A stretch of 64,000 nucleotides of DNA from Myxocyprinus asiaticus (Eukaryota > Chordata > Actinopteri > Cypriniformes > Catostomidae): the NCBI RefSeq assembly GCF_019703515.2, contig NC_059372.1, positions 14,836,492 to 14,900,491 on the forward strand, in the 5' to 3' direction. The position numbers and the translations under genes are program-made. The notes under the pieces are model-generated. The model did not search any database. It had not been told where the DNA came from and saw nothing but the letters and a program-made list of their open reading frames with translations. Below are positions 25,805 through 38,004 of the stretch, one piece after another; position 1 is the stretch's first letter, and every line of letters starts with the position of its first letter.

Positions 25805-25959
25805 AAAAGGTGACAAAAAATGGTATAAGGCAAAAAAAAGGTGAACAAAAATGGTGACCAGTTATAGCACCTAAAATTTACGCTTTGCCTTATACAGTAA
25901 TTAAAATTTTGACCTAACATCTATTGATGTTGATGAAAAATTGCACATGAACACGTTAT

Positions 25960-26203
25960 GTGTCTACCTAATTTTTCTTAATCACGATATATTAATAAAG
26001 CATAAACCAGCAAAAACATTGGTGGGACTAGTGCGGAACCTTTGCGATGTGTCGGCCTGGAGTCATTACACTGACACGCACACCACAATACACACACAAC
26101 AGCGATGTGGAAAGGACCTCTTAATGCTATTTGTATGTACAAAGCAGACTTGTGACAGAAAGCAAGTACTTTGCAGCCTCTGAAAGGTGCAGAAGCACAT
26201 CAA
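25960..26203 (-). repeat. Dispersed repeat D, copy 1 (related to inverted copy at 30.6-30.8 kb)
   Basis: The stretch aaagcataaaccagcaaaaa, then cggaacctttgcgatgtgtc and tcattacactgacacgcaca, matches the reverse complement of about 30655-30770. The hAT-type MITE at 26212 was inserted next to or into this copy. A related terminal part may continue at 27085-27165 (attaatcacaattaatga...ctgacagcac). Confidence 0.65.
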
Positions 26204-26211
26204 GTCTTAAC

Positions 26212-26479
26212 TAGAGGTAGACCGATAATCAGTGCCGATAGTTGCTTTTTAGCACTGTCGGTTATTGGCAATAATCTGTGGATAGTTGCTGATAGTTTTT
26301 TCATCATTTAGTCATTAGTAAGAGTCCCCAGTGTGTTTGAGGCTTGTTTATATTTTAAAGTCCCGCGTTATGTACCAAATCTTTTTTATTATTATTATTA
26401 TTATTATGGTAGAACAAAAAACTGCATCTGGGATTTTATTCATTTTGGACTCTTTGTCTGCCATAATAAAGAAAGAATA

Positions 26480-26548
<69 letters not shown>

Positions 26549-26654
26549 CATTCTATAAATCAAATTGAAAAACTTTCAGCCGATTAATCGGTTATCTGCC
26601 TTTCCCACCACCTTAGTTATTGTATCGGCAAAATCTACTATCGGTCGACCTCTA
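26212..26654. mobile_element. hAT-type MITE with perfect 8-bp target duplication
   Basis: The 443-bp element has terminal inverted repeats tagaggtagaccgataatc (left) and, reversed from the right, tagaggtcgaccgatagtag. The same 8-mer gtcttaac flanks it at 26204-26211 and 26655-26662. It carries an internal (AT)n run and no coding capacity. The perfect target duplication suggests a fairly recent insertion. Confidence 0.93.
26481..26545. repeat. (AT)n microsatellite inside the hAT MITE
   Basis: About 32 uninterrupted at units lie within the MITE at 26212-26654. Confidence 0.95.
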
Positions 26655-27189
26655 GTCTTAACTATCATGAAAACGTAGAATGAGACATTGTCTGCACCAC
26701 TTTTCATGTGGATATCAAAACACCACTTGATGCTGGCATTGACGCCCTGACATGAATCATGAATGCGGCTGCATGATTGCAATAGCAAAGCGAATAGCCA
26801 CAGTCTGCCGGTTGATTAAAATTTTGGAGTATGAGAGTTGAAAAGATTTAATGCCCACTGCAATGAATATGCAATTTATGGGGCTAGTTATTTCAATTAG
26901 TTAACCTCCACTTAAACTTTGGGAAATGTTTAATGTCACTTGAATTGTTGCTATTTTAGTGCATTTCTATCTTTATACTGTAGAAGGCTTTGTCTGGAAA
27001 ATGTTAATAAAGCATTTTACTGTTAAATATTTTTTGTTTTCTTTCCTAAAAAAGGAAATAAATGCATTTCAGCACTTTCAAACAATACGATTAATCACAA
27101 TTAATGATGAAAAACTATGTTATTTAATCATGATTAAAAAAATTATAATCAACTGACAGCACTAATTTTAACTTTTGCATTACATAACC

Positions 27190-27325
27190 AACTACATTTA
27201 CAAGGTTGTTTGAATGTGATCAAATTGTGCAGTAGCTCAACTAAGAGAGTGTTGCACTTGCAATGCAAATGACTGGAGTATGAGTCCTGAAGAGCATGTG
27301 AGACAACACGTGAGTTGAAAGTGTC
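27190..27325 (+). repeat. tRNA-like repeat fragment (SINE-like), plus orientation
   Basis: Reads gtagctcaactaagagagtg, then ttgcacttgcaatgcaaatgact and gtatgagtcctgaagagc, resembling a tRNA A-box/anticodon-arm/B-box order. A related copy lies on the opposite strand at 29225-29360. The B-box is degenerate, so it is not a functional tRNA gene. Confidence 0.5.
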
Positions 27326-28019
27326 ATAAATACACCACAAAATGACGTGGTTGCTTTGGCAATTTCGTTTTTCATCATACATTTGGTTGTATTACTCTAT
27401 CGATTAGGTTTAGTGTAGGGCTGGGCAAGTGGTAAGCGATCATTTTGACAAACTTTGCCAGTTGAATTGTAATGATAAATTATTTGATATTGCTGCACTG
27501 CTCAGCGTGAACCACTAGAGGGGACATCTCTATCTGCAGGGGTTTATGAATATACACAAATTGTTTGATATACAATGAGTACTTTCTGGATAAACTCAAT
27601 AATTTATTGATATTGATTTCTAGATAACTTTCTAGATAGAATTGGTTTAGATAAAATTAAAACCTATACTGTCTAAGAATTATTTTGCAGTTTTCTTATT
27701 CTATTATTTCTGAACATCTGGGATTACATTTACACCCTGTTGACAACTTCCCCCTGTGGTGTATTTGGTGCATTTGTAAATTTTTCTTGCACACCTTTGT
27801 TTCTCATAATGAAAATAAATTGGATTTCTCTAACCAGGTTGCCTTGCATTCTAATAAAGAACATAACATTTGAATCATGTTGGAGTACATTTAAAAGTTA
27901 CAAAGATCGAATCGTGAATCGTAAATCATCCATAAATTTGCTAAAAATCGAGATTTTAAAACTCGATGAAGCATTAATCTTAAAAACCTGTTTTGGAGAG
28001 CATTTAAGTTACTTCTAGC

Positions 28020-29200
28020 ACCACACAGTGGGCATTTAACCCCGGAACTGCCGCGATACGTGTAATGAACCATGTAATGTCATTTCTTTTAAATGTGGCA
28101 ACTGTCATATAATTCATGACAGACCAGCCTGCAAAAACATTGAGCCAGTTTTGTGGATAGTACTGGCCTACACAAGGAAGTCTATACAGTAACTATGCCA
28201 ACACTGAGAAATGGCTTCAAAGTTCCAATTTTCACATTCCATTTTTTTTAATCTGATCAAAGTTAAGCAAAACCCCTATGTCACAGGACATAGGGGAAAG
28301 CTGATCAGGTCAGGAAACCTCGATCATAGCTAAATTTTGACCAAATGCAGTATAGATCATTCCACTGTCTGTAGAGGCACTAAACCCATAACTAGAGTAA
28401 GTAGATAACTAGAATTGAATATAATGAAATATAAAATAGGACAAATTCAGTTTCAGTCATAACCTAATACAGTTCTGTGTATCTACTGCATTTTGCCTTT
28501 GCACAACAGAGTACGCGTCATTTGTTCGTAGCACACGTGTATGAGCGTGAGCCTTGTGCAAACACATTTTGCTGCCCCAGAGGGTGAGCATTTATAGACA
28601 AAAATCTGTTGAGATGAATGATTCACACTTATATCAGCGGGTGGAATGCAAAGCAGTCTGAGGCGTGCGTTTTGAAGGTTGGATGAACTGAACAGTGTTT
28701 GTGTAGGTGGAGCAGGGGAGGACAGGGGAAGACCCGTGACTGCTGACTAGGCTTTCCTCCCCCTCATCCCTTTACATTCCGGTCCTGTCAGTCACCCTTA
28801 GCAACGCTGTGATGCAGCACAGCTAATGGGAAACTCTTTCCATTGAGACTAGGATTGTCCTTCTTAATGAGCAGATGCACTCACTGGTTTCTTGCAAAAG
28901 CGGAAATGATTTGTTTTGGTTTAATTTGATTAAAAAAAAAGAAGCCATAAAACCATTTTTTATGAGAACCCATAGAAAATAAATATAACATTAACTGTAT
29001 ATTGCTATACTCTTACTGTATGCCACAGCCTTATGTCATGAAAATTACGTGATTGTGCTGACTTTTTTGCAAAATTATATTACGTTGTATCTTAATAGTA
29101 AATCGCGAGCAGATTAATGCTCTAAGAACCTACCTACCATAAACCTGAAAAATAAACATAACCACAAGCAAATGTGATATGAAAAACACAATACTGAAGC
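28020..29200. other. Intergenic DNA, no gene seen
   Basis: No exon or transposon ends could be defined. The part at about 28500-28870 is richer in GC than its surroundings and contains no long frame. It could be a regulatory or noncoding-exon region, but the sequence gives no proof. Confidence 0.4.
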
Positions 29201-29224
29201 AACCATGTCATTTTGTGGTGCTTC

Positions 29225-29360
29225 AATGTTAATTTCAGCTCTTATGTCAACTTGCGTGTTCTTCAGGACTCGAACCTCAGTCTTTTGCATCACAAGTGCA
29301 ATGCTTTTTCAGTTGAACTACTGTGCAATTTGATTGACAAGCTTCTTCAGATGCAATGTA
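29225..29360 (-). repeat. tRNA-like repeat fragment (SINE-like), minus orientation
   Basis: On the minus strand it reads agtagttcaactgaaaaagc, ttgcacttgtgatgcaaaag and ggttcgagtcctgaagaac. The last contains a good B-box (ggttcgagtcc). It is related to 27190-27325 on the other strand. Confidence 0.5.
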
Positions 29361-29939
29361 TTTGGTTACATAATGCAAGTCGTGCATTACAGTAAAAGTG
29401 TTTATATATGTCATTAGACAGCATTCTGTGAGGAACAGGGCGAAAACCAAGTGCTTATGAACTGTTAATCTCCTGTTTTTCTCATGATTTGTGTGAAAAG
29501 AAAAAGTTGTCGTTATAGTGCCTCTAGTGCTCATTTCACTAGGAAACTGCTGCAATGCCATAATTTTAACGGTAAAAGAATGTAAAAATGCTACAGTACA
29601 AAAACCTTTGTTAACGGGTAGTTGAATATATTTAACAAGACAATACATGTAATTTTACATTAAAATATTGTAGAAATTTAGTTTATAGATGTAAAAAGTA
29701 TGATTTTACAGTATAAGTAATGGTAAAAAATATACAGTATATTATGTTTAACAAGAAAACACGTACTTTTACGGTAAACTATTATTAAAATTCCTGTCAA
29801 AAACAATAATCGTACATTCCCAGAAGTTCCTGAGTGACCCATTACATTTCATTATATTTTATGGAAACAGTTGTTTCTTCTTAGTTTTAGTATCAGTTAT
29901 GTAAATTGGGGTGTTCTGAATTATATTTTATGTAGTTTA

Positions 29940-30540
29940 GTTAATTGTAACGATTCAAGGAATGCATGGGAAAGGAGGAAGCTGGGACTGGCTTGACAAA
30001 CACGTAGACATTTATTTCTTAAACATAACATAAAACAACTTCACGTGCTGCTTCCCCACAGACACGCCGAACACACACAGCTCCGTGTGTATCTCTCTCC
30101 ATCTGCCGCTGTCTCCTCTCCTTAAATACTCCCGCCGCCCCTCACTGGAACGCAAGACTGGTGTGGCACACATGTGGAACTCATTCACCACTTATCTTCC
30201 TGGCCTCGCTCTGCCCAGACGCCGCTCGTCCCCACACCCTGCTCACACATACCCCCATCGCCAAATTCCACCCCCCTTCTCTAGGGAGGGAGCGTTGGCG
30301 CGTCAGGGTGGACTCCGGGTCTGACCCGCACGTGACTGGGAGTGGGAACAGGATGAGGGAGAGGAGAGGGGGGAACAATAGAGAGAGAAATGAAAGCAGA
30401 GAGATGAGAGAAAGACGGGCTCGACGGCCCCGGACATGCTGTCAACTGGTCCTCAGCCACTCCTCCGCCCCTTGGCGGACGACAGCCGCTCCTCCGCCTC
30501 TTGGCATGCTTCTGTGGTAATTAAAATGCGCCTTACTTAG
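29940..30540. repeat. GC-rich, repeat-like island of unknown class
   Basis: A sharp shift to GC- and C-rich sequence with purine-rich gagagagg and pyrimidine-rich cctccgcctc blocks, bounded by AT-rich DNA. It looks like part of a transposable element (LTR- or UTR-like), but no terminal repeats, primer-binding site or coding domain could be identified. Confidence 0.35.
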
Positions 30541-30559
30541 GCTAAAAATACTTGATTTC

Positions 30560-30835
30560 TGTCACAAGTTTCATCTGGGCTTGTTTTGTACAACAAATAG
30601 CATTAAGAGCTCCTTTCCCCATCACTTTATCACTGACGCTGTATCACTCTGGGTGTTTTTGTGGTGTGTGCGTCAGTGCAATGAATCCGAGCGGACACAT
30701 TACAAAGGTTCTGCCCTTCCAACCAGTGTTTATGCTGGTTTATGCTGTATTTATGGTAAATGCGTTAACATTTAACATGTTAAATATTTTAAATTAATCG
30801 CATTAATTAACTCATTAATTTTGACAGCTCTAGTT
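30560..30835 (+). repeat. Dispersed repeat D, copy 2
   Basis: The reverse complement matches 25985-26110 (cataaaccagcataaacac, gaacctttgtaatgtgtcc, ttgcactgacgcacacacca). Its right end, ttaattaactcattaattttgacagctcta, read in reverse starts tagagctgtcaaaattaatg, which looks like a hAT-type terminus. The left terminus is not found. Confidence 0.65.
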
Positions 30836-31831
30836 TATTGCATTATTTTAGTGTCACTTGTGTGGTGGTGTTTTGTGTTTGTGTGAGTGACACTGTGCAA
30901 TGTCTCGACATGTGTATTAATTATTGCTGCGTAGTGAACCGCATCTTACGGTAGTGAACTGTGAAATATACAGGCATCAAAATTACATCCCGTAAAGCCT
31001 GAAACAACGTCACTGTATTTTTTAAGGTAAATTTCTGGTGAACACAGCTGCCAGTAGTTAACTGCAAATTTAACAAAACATTTATTTTTTTAAAGTGTAC
31101 AGAAAACGAGCCACATAAAATAATTTTGCAAAAATTCAGGTGTAGTAGCGTTATACTATGAGACCAGGTTGGTATGTCAACAATTGTCTTATTTGTGTCT
31201 ATGTTTATTCCTCCTAAGAAATATTAAGAGAAACATCTGAGACAAAGTTGATCTATCAGAGAAACATAACTTCTTTTAGTCTTCTGAGCTATCAAAGAGC
31301 AACATCTGAGCAATAAAATTTTCCTGTAGGATAGGAATGGACAAATATTTGAGTATACTGTACAAACTATTCCTGATACAAAACAGGTTTCCGTGACACA
31401 GCTTGTACAAACAGTGCTTAGCTTTATATTGTCTCTAAATATAGACTTAAAAGACATTGTAAAGTCATCTAATAAGTGTACAGCTAACATCAGGCTAGAA
31501 CAATCGTAACTAGTCTCGTAATCTCACTATTTTTATCTCACGTGAGACCACAAACCCTACCCTCTGTCTACTCTATATTGTGTTCCAAGTCCAGCTTTTC
31601 TAGTAAAGTGGGTTGGTAATGTAATCTAATAAGCGAGATAGAGATAGGTACTTCTTTTAGGCACCAATGGACTTTAACTTTGTAGCCTTATGCAACAGTG
31701 ATCATTTAAATGATTTGTTTTCTCTTTTACAATTTACTTGTTGCATAATTCTTTTTTAATTATTATACATGCTGTTTTATATAGTTTTATTTGAGAGACT
31801 ATGTGTAATATTTGTCACATTGCAGAATTAT

Positions 31832-32054
31832 TGAAAGGGATAGTTGACCCAAAAAATGAAAAATCATTTACATACCCTCAAGCCGTTCCAAACCCATGTG
31901 ACTTTCTTTCTGCCATGGAACACAAAAGAAAATGCTAGGCAAAATAAGGGTTTTTCCTGCATTGAAAATTTTTCAAAGGCCGCCCAAGCGAAATTTCAGG
32001 CAAAATAATGATATTCATCTTAACATTTTCATTTTTTGGTGAACTTTCCCTCAA
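31832..32054. mobile_element. Short palindromic MITE, relative of family A
   Basis: Starts aaagggatagttgacccaaaa and ends tttttggtgaactttccctc, inverted copies of each other, with the familiar catttacataccctcaagcc stretch near the left end. About 220 bp and no coding capacity. Confidence 0.7.
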
Positions 32055-33217
32055 AGTGAAATGCAGAAAGCCAAAAAGTAATAAAGTATACCCAAATATA
32101 CATTTACCATTATACAGTACATTGCTTTAAATTTTAACCTTAAATCTTGATGTTAAGTGAATAATAATAATAATAATAATAAATCCTGTCCATGATTGTC
32201 AACTACCCATTTACAAATATAGAAAGTAACATGCCTCAATACACAATACATGGGAATGTCGAACTCACAAGCAATCTGAAACTAACAACTACTATTGTTG
32301 CCCACTACTTCCTTAATGCTACTGACATTTCTGTAATTCTACTGAAATTTTTACCTGCATGGTTTGGGATAGCATCAAGAAACACATGACTCACATGTAC
32401 GTATGGGGAGTTGCTAAGTTTCTTATTATAATTTCTGCAAGAACAGAGGAAACGGTGCAAAACCAGTTCAAAAGATGCATGCTACGCATAATGAAATAAG
32501 ATCAAACCCCTTTCCAGTCCTTCTACAAAAAATGTAAAAAACTTAAATAAACATTGGCACAAAGGAATCTCTGTTGTATAGCTGACTGGCAATGAATATC
32601 CTAAAACAATTTACTGCCCAAAAGAGAAATGGTATGATCTACACCCTGTTTTTGTGGGTGGTCTAAAAAGCCTTGGACATTTGGAGCCGATCCACCAAGA
32701 ACCCCTTGCACTTTTCCCCTGGACTCAGTGTTTGATAAAGCTGTGATTTGTCTCTGTCCATAAAAGAGAGCTATGCATGCAAATAAGTGATCAGGAAGGC
32801 CATAATCAGATTACCACGCTTCTGTGCTCGAGCCAAACAATTAGAGAGACAAGAAGACAGAGAGACACAGAGTAAGAGAGAAAAAGACCTGCAGCCATCC
32901 GCAGTTATAGGCAGCAGACTGTTAAAACTGGTGTGAAAAAAGACCTTACAAAATATTTCAAACAAACATGACCACACTGTTTGTGTTATGCTTATTTTCA
33001 ATTTAAGGGAATCTAGCAAAAATTTTAGATTTAGGTATGTCCAGATCATCATTTATACACTATTACAATAACATTAATAAATAATATTATGATTTAAAGA
33101 AATAATATTTATTTAAAACAATGTTTTTTGTTGTTGTTGTTTGTTTTGTTTTTGTTTTTTTGCATTTGGCATTTGGATATTATTAAAAAGAATTTAAAAT
33201 GACAGTCAAGCACATTT
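32055..33217. other. Intergenic DNA, no gene seen
   Basis: AT-rich. Short (taa)n at 32162-32185. No exon, RNA gene or transposon end was identified. The open frame at 32771-33052 (minus) has no recognisable domain. Confidence 0.45.
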
Positions 33218-33838
33218 AAAGGGACAGCTCACCCAAAAAGGAAAATTCTCTCATCATTTACTCACCCTCATGCCATCCCAGATGTGTATGACTTTCTTCA
33301 GCTGAACACAAATGAAGATTTTTAGAAGAATATTTCAGCTCTGTAGGTCCATGCAATGGAAGTGAATGGTGGCCAGAACTTTGAAGGTCTAAATGTATAT
33401 AAAGGCAGCATAAAAGTAATCCATATGACTCCAGTGGTTAAATCCAAATCATCAGAAGCGATATAAAAGGTTTGGGTGAGAAACAAATCAATATTTAAGT
33501 CCCTTTTTACTCTGAATCTCTACTTTCAGTTTCTCTTCCACATTCTACTTTTGTTTTTGTAGATTCACATTCTTTGTGCATATCACCACCTACTGGGCAG
33601 GGAGGAGAATTTATAGTAAGAAAGCACTTAAATATTGATCTGTTTCTCCCCTACACCTATCATATAATTTCTGAAAATATATTTAAACATTGGAGTCTTA
33701 TGGATTACTTTTATGCTGCTTTAATATACTTTTTGGACCTTCAAAGTTCTGGTCTGAATTCATTGCATTGTCTGGACCTACAGAGCTGAGATATTCTAAA
33801 AATCTTTATTTATGTTCAACAGAAGAAAGAAGAAGTGT
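33218..33838. mobile_element. Palindromic MITE, family A (right end lost)
   Basis: Starts aaagggacagctcacccaaaaaggaaaatt, then catttactcaccctcatgcc and aggtccatgcaatggaag. The second half is the imperfect inverse (cccctacacctatcatat, ccttcaaagttctgg, caacagaagaaagaag). The terminal gggtgaactatcccttt is missing on the right. The same family occurs at 39769, 57411, 58743 and, in fragments, at 37814, 56901 and 63967. Confidence 0.85.
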
Positions 33839-36137
33839 TATTATTTAATTCAAAGATTCAGTTGAGAGTATTCATAGTAGGAGTAACTGTGGTACTGAGC
33901 TGAGTTATGCTTAATAAAAATAAATAAATAAATAAATAAACATTGTGTCCAGACAGAATGATTTTCTTTACTAGATTACAGTAATGAGAATGAGATTTCT
34001 TTTTCTTTCTGCATTACGGTAATGAGAGTTTGTGGGGAAAATGTGCTTATTGGCATGACAATAATGCACACACACACAAAAAAAGCGTAATTTTCTTCAT
34101 GCAAAATGTTTTCATTTGATTTTGGGGTGAAAAATGAACTGAATGTTTCTTTGTGAGATTTGTTTAAAACTACAATACAAAAACTTTTAATTATTGGATG
34201 TTTTATCCAAATGAATGTAGCAGGCCTTTATTTTCAGAATGACTTACAAAAAGTACTTAATTATCACATATGTAACTGCCATAGTTGGATAGCTATGATG
34301 CAATAAGAGAACGTTAACTATCTATAAAGAAACTATGAGATAATTCACATCAACAGTAAAGAATATATTTTTTTTAACAGTACTGGTAAGACTTTAGAAT
34401 CTCAGAATATTTGTTTCCTTTTATCTTTCAAAAATATTATTAAGCATGCAAAATAGTCTCATGCACCTGCTAGTTCACTCACTGTTGACAAAGTATTGGT
34501 TCTGTTTTCCCAAGTTTCTGCCTAACCATCACACACTCGCACATATACACACCTACATAGGCAGAATCGGCCACACAAGCAAAGTTCCTAGGCAACGACA
34601 CTAACCTTTTGAGGGAATTAACTGAGAACGGATTGACCCTTTGTTAGTTCACATCACATGAGTGAGTGGGTGTATGGGCCTTACTTTCTCTTTTCTGTCG
34701 TATCGCTGTCTCAGAGATTGTAAATGACACATTAGTGAGCCCTTTCATTATAGGAACAAAATAAACTGCCTTTCTAATGGATAACTAAAAACATTTTTAC
34801 TTGACTGTATCCTTCTTTCATAAAGATGTGTTGTTTTCATATTACCAATCTTACATAAGAGGTGACGCAAGGTTGTAAGGTTGCGTCTTGAGCTTTGCAT
34901 ATGTTTGTTTGTTCGCTTTAAATTTCCAGGTATTTGTCTGTTCACAGAAACACACCACTATTATGAGACTATTACACATAATTCTACTACTCTACTATTC
35001 TAAACTAATAGATTCAATAATATGGACCACTAGATGTTTTTTAAATAGGTCACCCATTTATTCTCCATCAAAACTGTTCGGCTTCTGTAACAAAGTTTGA
35101 AGACACCTTAATGAATGTGCTTTGGAAGAAAAATTTTAGCATGCTAATCTCCCTGGACTGCCTTAATGAGAAGGCTGATCCATTTTCCATCACAGATGAG
35201 AGACCCAGAAACATGTTGTTTTGAGGGAGATTGTGTGAGTCTCATTTGGCCTCAGGTCTTTTAAGCAATGTATGAAGACTTGTCAGCTGACCATGTGCAG
35301 CCCTGTACATTGCATGTAAAGCATGGTCTCTTTAAAGTGTACGCTGCATCACTTTGAAACAAATAAAATAATAAAATATGGCCGTTGATATATAGAGTTT
35401 ATTACTAAAGATTGATATGGGGGTCATATTTGTATTTGTCAGCTTTCCACTTGTCTCATTAACACAAAAATCAGATTATAATAAAAGGAAAATTAGATAA
35501 TAAAGTCTTATTTGTAAGCCCCAACTTTTGCAATTGCTTTTTGTTTTTTCTGTTCAAATTGTCTTGGTTTCTCAAGCATGTCAAATGTGACTTCAATATG
35601 TAAATGTCTGATTGTTGTAATATAGCCTGGCTTTTTACAAATATAATATAATATAATATTAAATGCGATGCAAACATTAATATCCAAAACATAACATTTC
35701 TTATATTGTGTGAATGTACAGGACATATTTTTCTCTTTTTCCGCTTTAGTAAAAATCAAGATATTCTAATGTAATTTGTTTAGCAACATTTTTATTTCTA
35801 AAATACATGCATAATAGCTGTTCATCTCTTATATATTAAGTGTAAGAATGTAAACGTAAAGTGTCTGATTTGTGGCACTTATGAATTTAATTTTAATACT
35901 ATTTAAACAAAAGTGTTTTGCTTTTCTGTATTGGATTACAAGGCTTTTTTGGCATGTGCCACTTGGTTTGCTATGAGAATGCTGGCCATGTACAGTATTT
36001 GCAAAATGGTGTATAGCCTAGTGTTTCTGTCATATTAATATTTAACTTAAATTCTTAAAATCTTGGATGTTTATTTTTATTTGTTATTAAAATGTATATA
36101 AAATGTATTTCTTGATTAAATGTCTTATTCAGACATA
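33839..36137. other. Intergenic DNA, no gene seen
   Basis: AT-rich with many stops and no recognised repeat ends. A noncoding first exon of dgka could lie here or further left, but no exon can be supported. Confidence 0.45.
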
Positions 36138-37717
36138 CAGGTGCATCTCAATAAATTAGAATGTCGTGGAAAAGTTCATTTATTTCAGTAATTCAACTCA
36201 AATTGTGAAACTCGTGTATTAAATAAATTCAGTGCACACAGACTGAAGTAGTGTAAGTCTTTGGTTCTTTTAATTGTGATGATTTTGGCTCACATTTAAC
36301 AAAAACCCACCAATTCACTATCTCAAAAAATTAGAATACATCATAAGACCAATAAAAAAAATATTTTTAGTGAATTGTTGGCCTTCTGGAAAGTATGTTC
36401 ATTTACTGTATATGTACTCAATACTTGGTAGGGGCTCCTTTTGCTTTAATTACTGCCTCAATTCTGTGTGGCATGGAGGTGATCAGTTTGTGGCACTGCT
36501 GAGGTGGTATGGAAGCCCAGGTTTCTTTGACAGTGGCCTTCAGCTCATCTGCATTTTTTGGTCTCTTGTTTCTCATTTTCCTCTTGACAATACCCCATAG
36601 ATTCTCTATGGGGTTCAGGTCTGGTGAGGTTGCTGGCCAGTCAAGCACACCAACACCATGGTCATTTAACCAACTTTTGGTGCTTTTGGCAGTGTGGGCA
36701 GGTGCCAAATCCTGCTGGAAAATGAAATCAGCATCTTTAAAAAGCTGGTCAGCAGAAGGAAGCATGAAGTGCTCCAAAATTTCTTGGTAAACAGGTGCAG
36801 TGACTTTGGTTTTCAAAAAACACAATGGACCAACACCAGCAGATGACATTGCACCCCAAATCATCACAGACTGTGGAAACTTAACACTGGACTTCAAGCA
36901 ACTTGTGCTATGAGCTTCTCCACCCTTCCTCCAGATTCTAGGACCTTGGTTTCCAAATGAAATACAAAACTTGCTCTCATCTGAAAAGAGGACTTTGGAC
37001 CACTGGGCAACAGTCCAGTTCTTCTTCTCCTTAGCCCAGGTAAGACGCCTTTGACGTTGTCTGTGGTTCAGGAGTGGCTTAACAAGAGGAATACGACAAC
37101 TGTAGCCAAATTCCTTGACATGTCTGTGTGTGGTGGCTCTTGATGCCTTGACCCCAGCCTCAGTCCATTCCTTATGAAGTTCACCAAATTCTTGAATCGA
37201 TTTTGCTTGACAATCATAAGGCTGCGGTTCTCTTGGTTGGTTGTGCATCTTTTTCTTCCACACTTTTTCCTTCCACTCAACTTTCTGTTAACATGCTTGG
37301 ATACAGCACTCTGTGAACAGCCAGCTTCTTTGGCAATGAATGTTTGTGGCTTACCCTCCTTGTGAAGGGTGTCAATGATTGTCTTCTGAATAACTGTCAG
37401 ATCAGCAGTCTTCCCCATGATTGTGTAGCCTAGTGAACCAAACTGAGAGACCATTTTGAAGGCTCAGGAAACCTTTGCAGGTGTTTTGAGTTGATTAGCT
37501 GACTGGCATGTCACCATATTCTAATTTTTTGAGATAGTGAATTGGTGGGTTTTTGTTAAATGTGAGCCAAAATCATCACAATTAAAAGAACCAAAGACTT
37601 AAACTACTTCAGTCTGTGTGCATTAAATTTATTTAATACACGAGTTTCACAATTTGAGTTGAATTACTGAAATAAATGAACTTTTCCACGACATTCTAAT
37701 TTATTGAGATGCACCTG
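36138..37717 (-). mobile_element. Tc1/mariner element B with ~210-bp inverted repeats
   Basis: The two ends are near-identical inverted repeats of about 210 bp. They start caggtgcatctcaataaatt and run inward to ctatctcaaaaaattagaat, seen again in inverted form from 37520. TA flanks both sides (36136-36137 and 37718-37719). The element is 1,580 bp and contains one minus-strand transposase gene. The little-diverged ends and nearly open transposase make this the best-preserved transposon in the window. Confidence 0.95.
36418..37454 (-). pseudogene. Tc1-type transposase of element B, one frameshift
   Basis: The N-terminal frame (down from the ATG of MGKTADL near 37418) has the DNA-binding part with AGCSQSAVSKHVNRKLSGRK. 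At about 37185 (codons near FKNL) the frame shifts, and the rest is open from there to 36418: WTVAQWSKVLFSDESKF holds the first catalytic Asp, FIFQQDLAPAHTAKSTKSWL the second, and SPDLNPIENLWGIVKRKM the final Glu, with spacing consistent with DD34E. The C-terminus is IEAVIKAKGAPTKY. Apart from the single shift, the whole protein of about 340 residues is readable. Confidence 0.92.
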
Positions 37718-37813
37718 TATAGGCAATATACCATTATCATGTGTATTCTCAAAATGTATTACATGTTTAAATATCAACTACGGAAATAAGCCTTGTCCTG
37801 ATGTACCTTATTC

Positions 37814-37990
37814 AGGGGATAGTTCACCCAAAAATGAAAAGTCTCTCATCATTTACTCACCCTCATGCCATCTAAGATGTTAAATCTATGTCTTCAGAAG
37901 CGATATGATAGTGGGTAAGAAACAGATCAATATTTAAGTTCTGTTTTTTTTACTAAAAAACTTTCACTTTCATTTTGAATTCCTTTTACA
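37814..37990. repeat. Family A MITE fragment
   Basis: ggggatagttcacccaaaaa, catttactcaccctcatgcc, cttcagaagcgatatgatag and aacagatcaatatttaagtt match the left part of family A copies. The right half is absent. Confidence 0.8.
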
Positions 37991-38004
37991 CTTAAAGTAC
38001 CAAA

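Noticed and set aside
32775..32785. Octamer-like atgcaaat near atgcatgcaaataagtg
   Set aside because: A single 8-bp match is expected by chance in AT-rich DNA. No promoter nearby.
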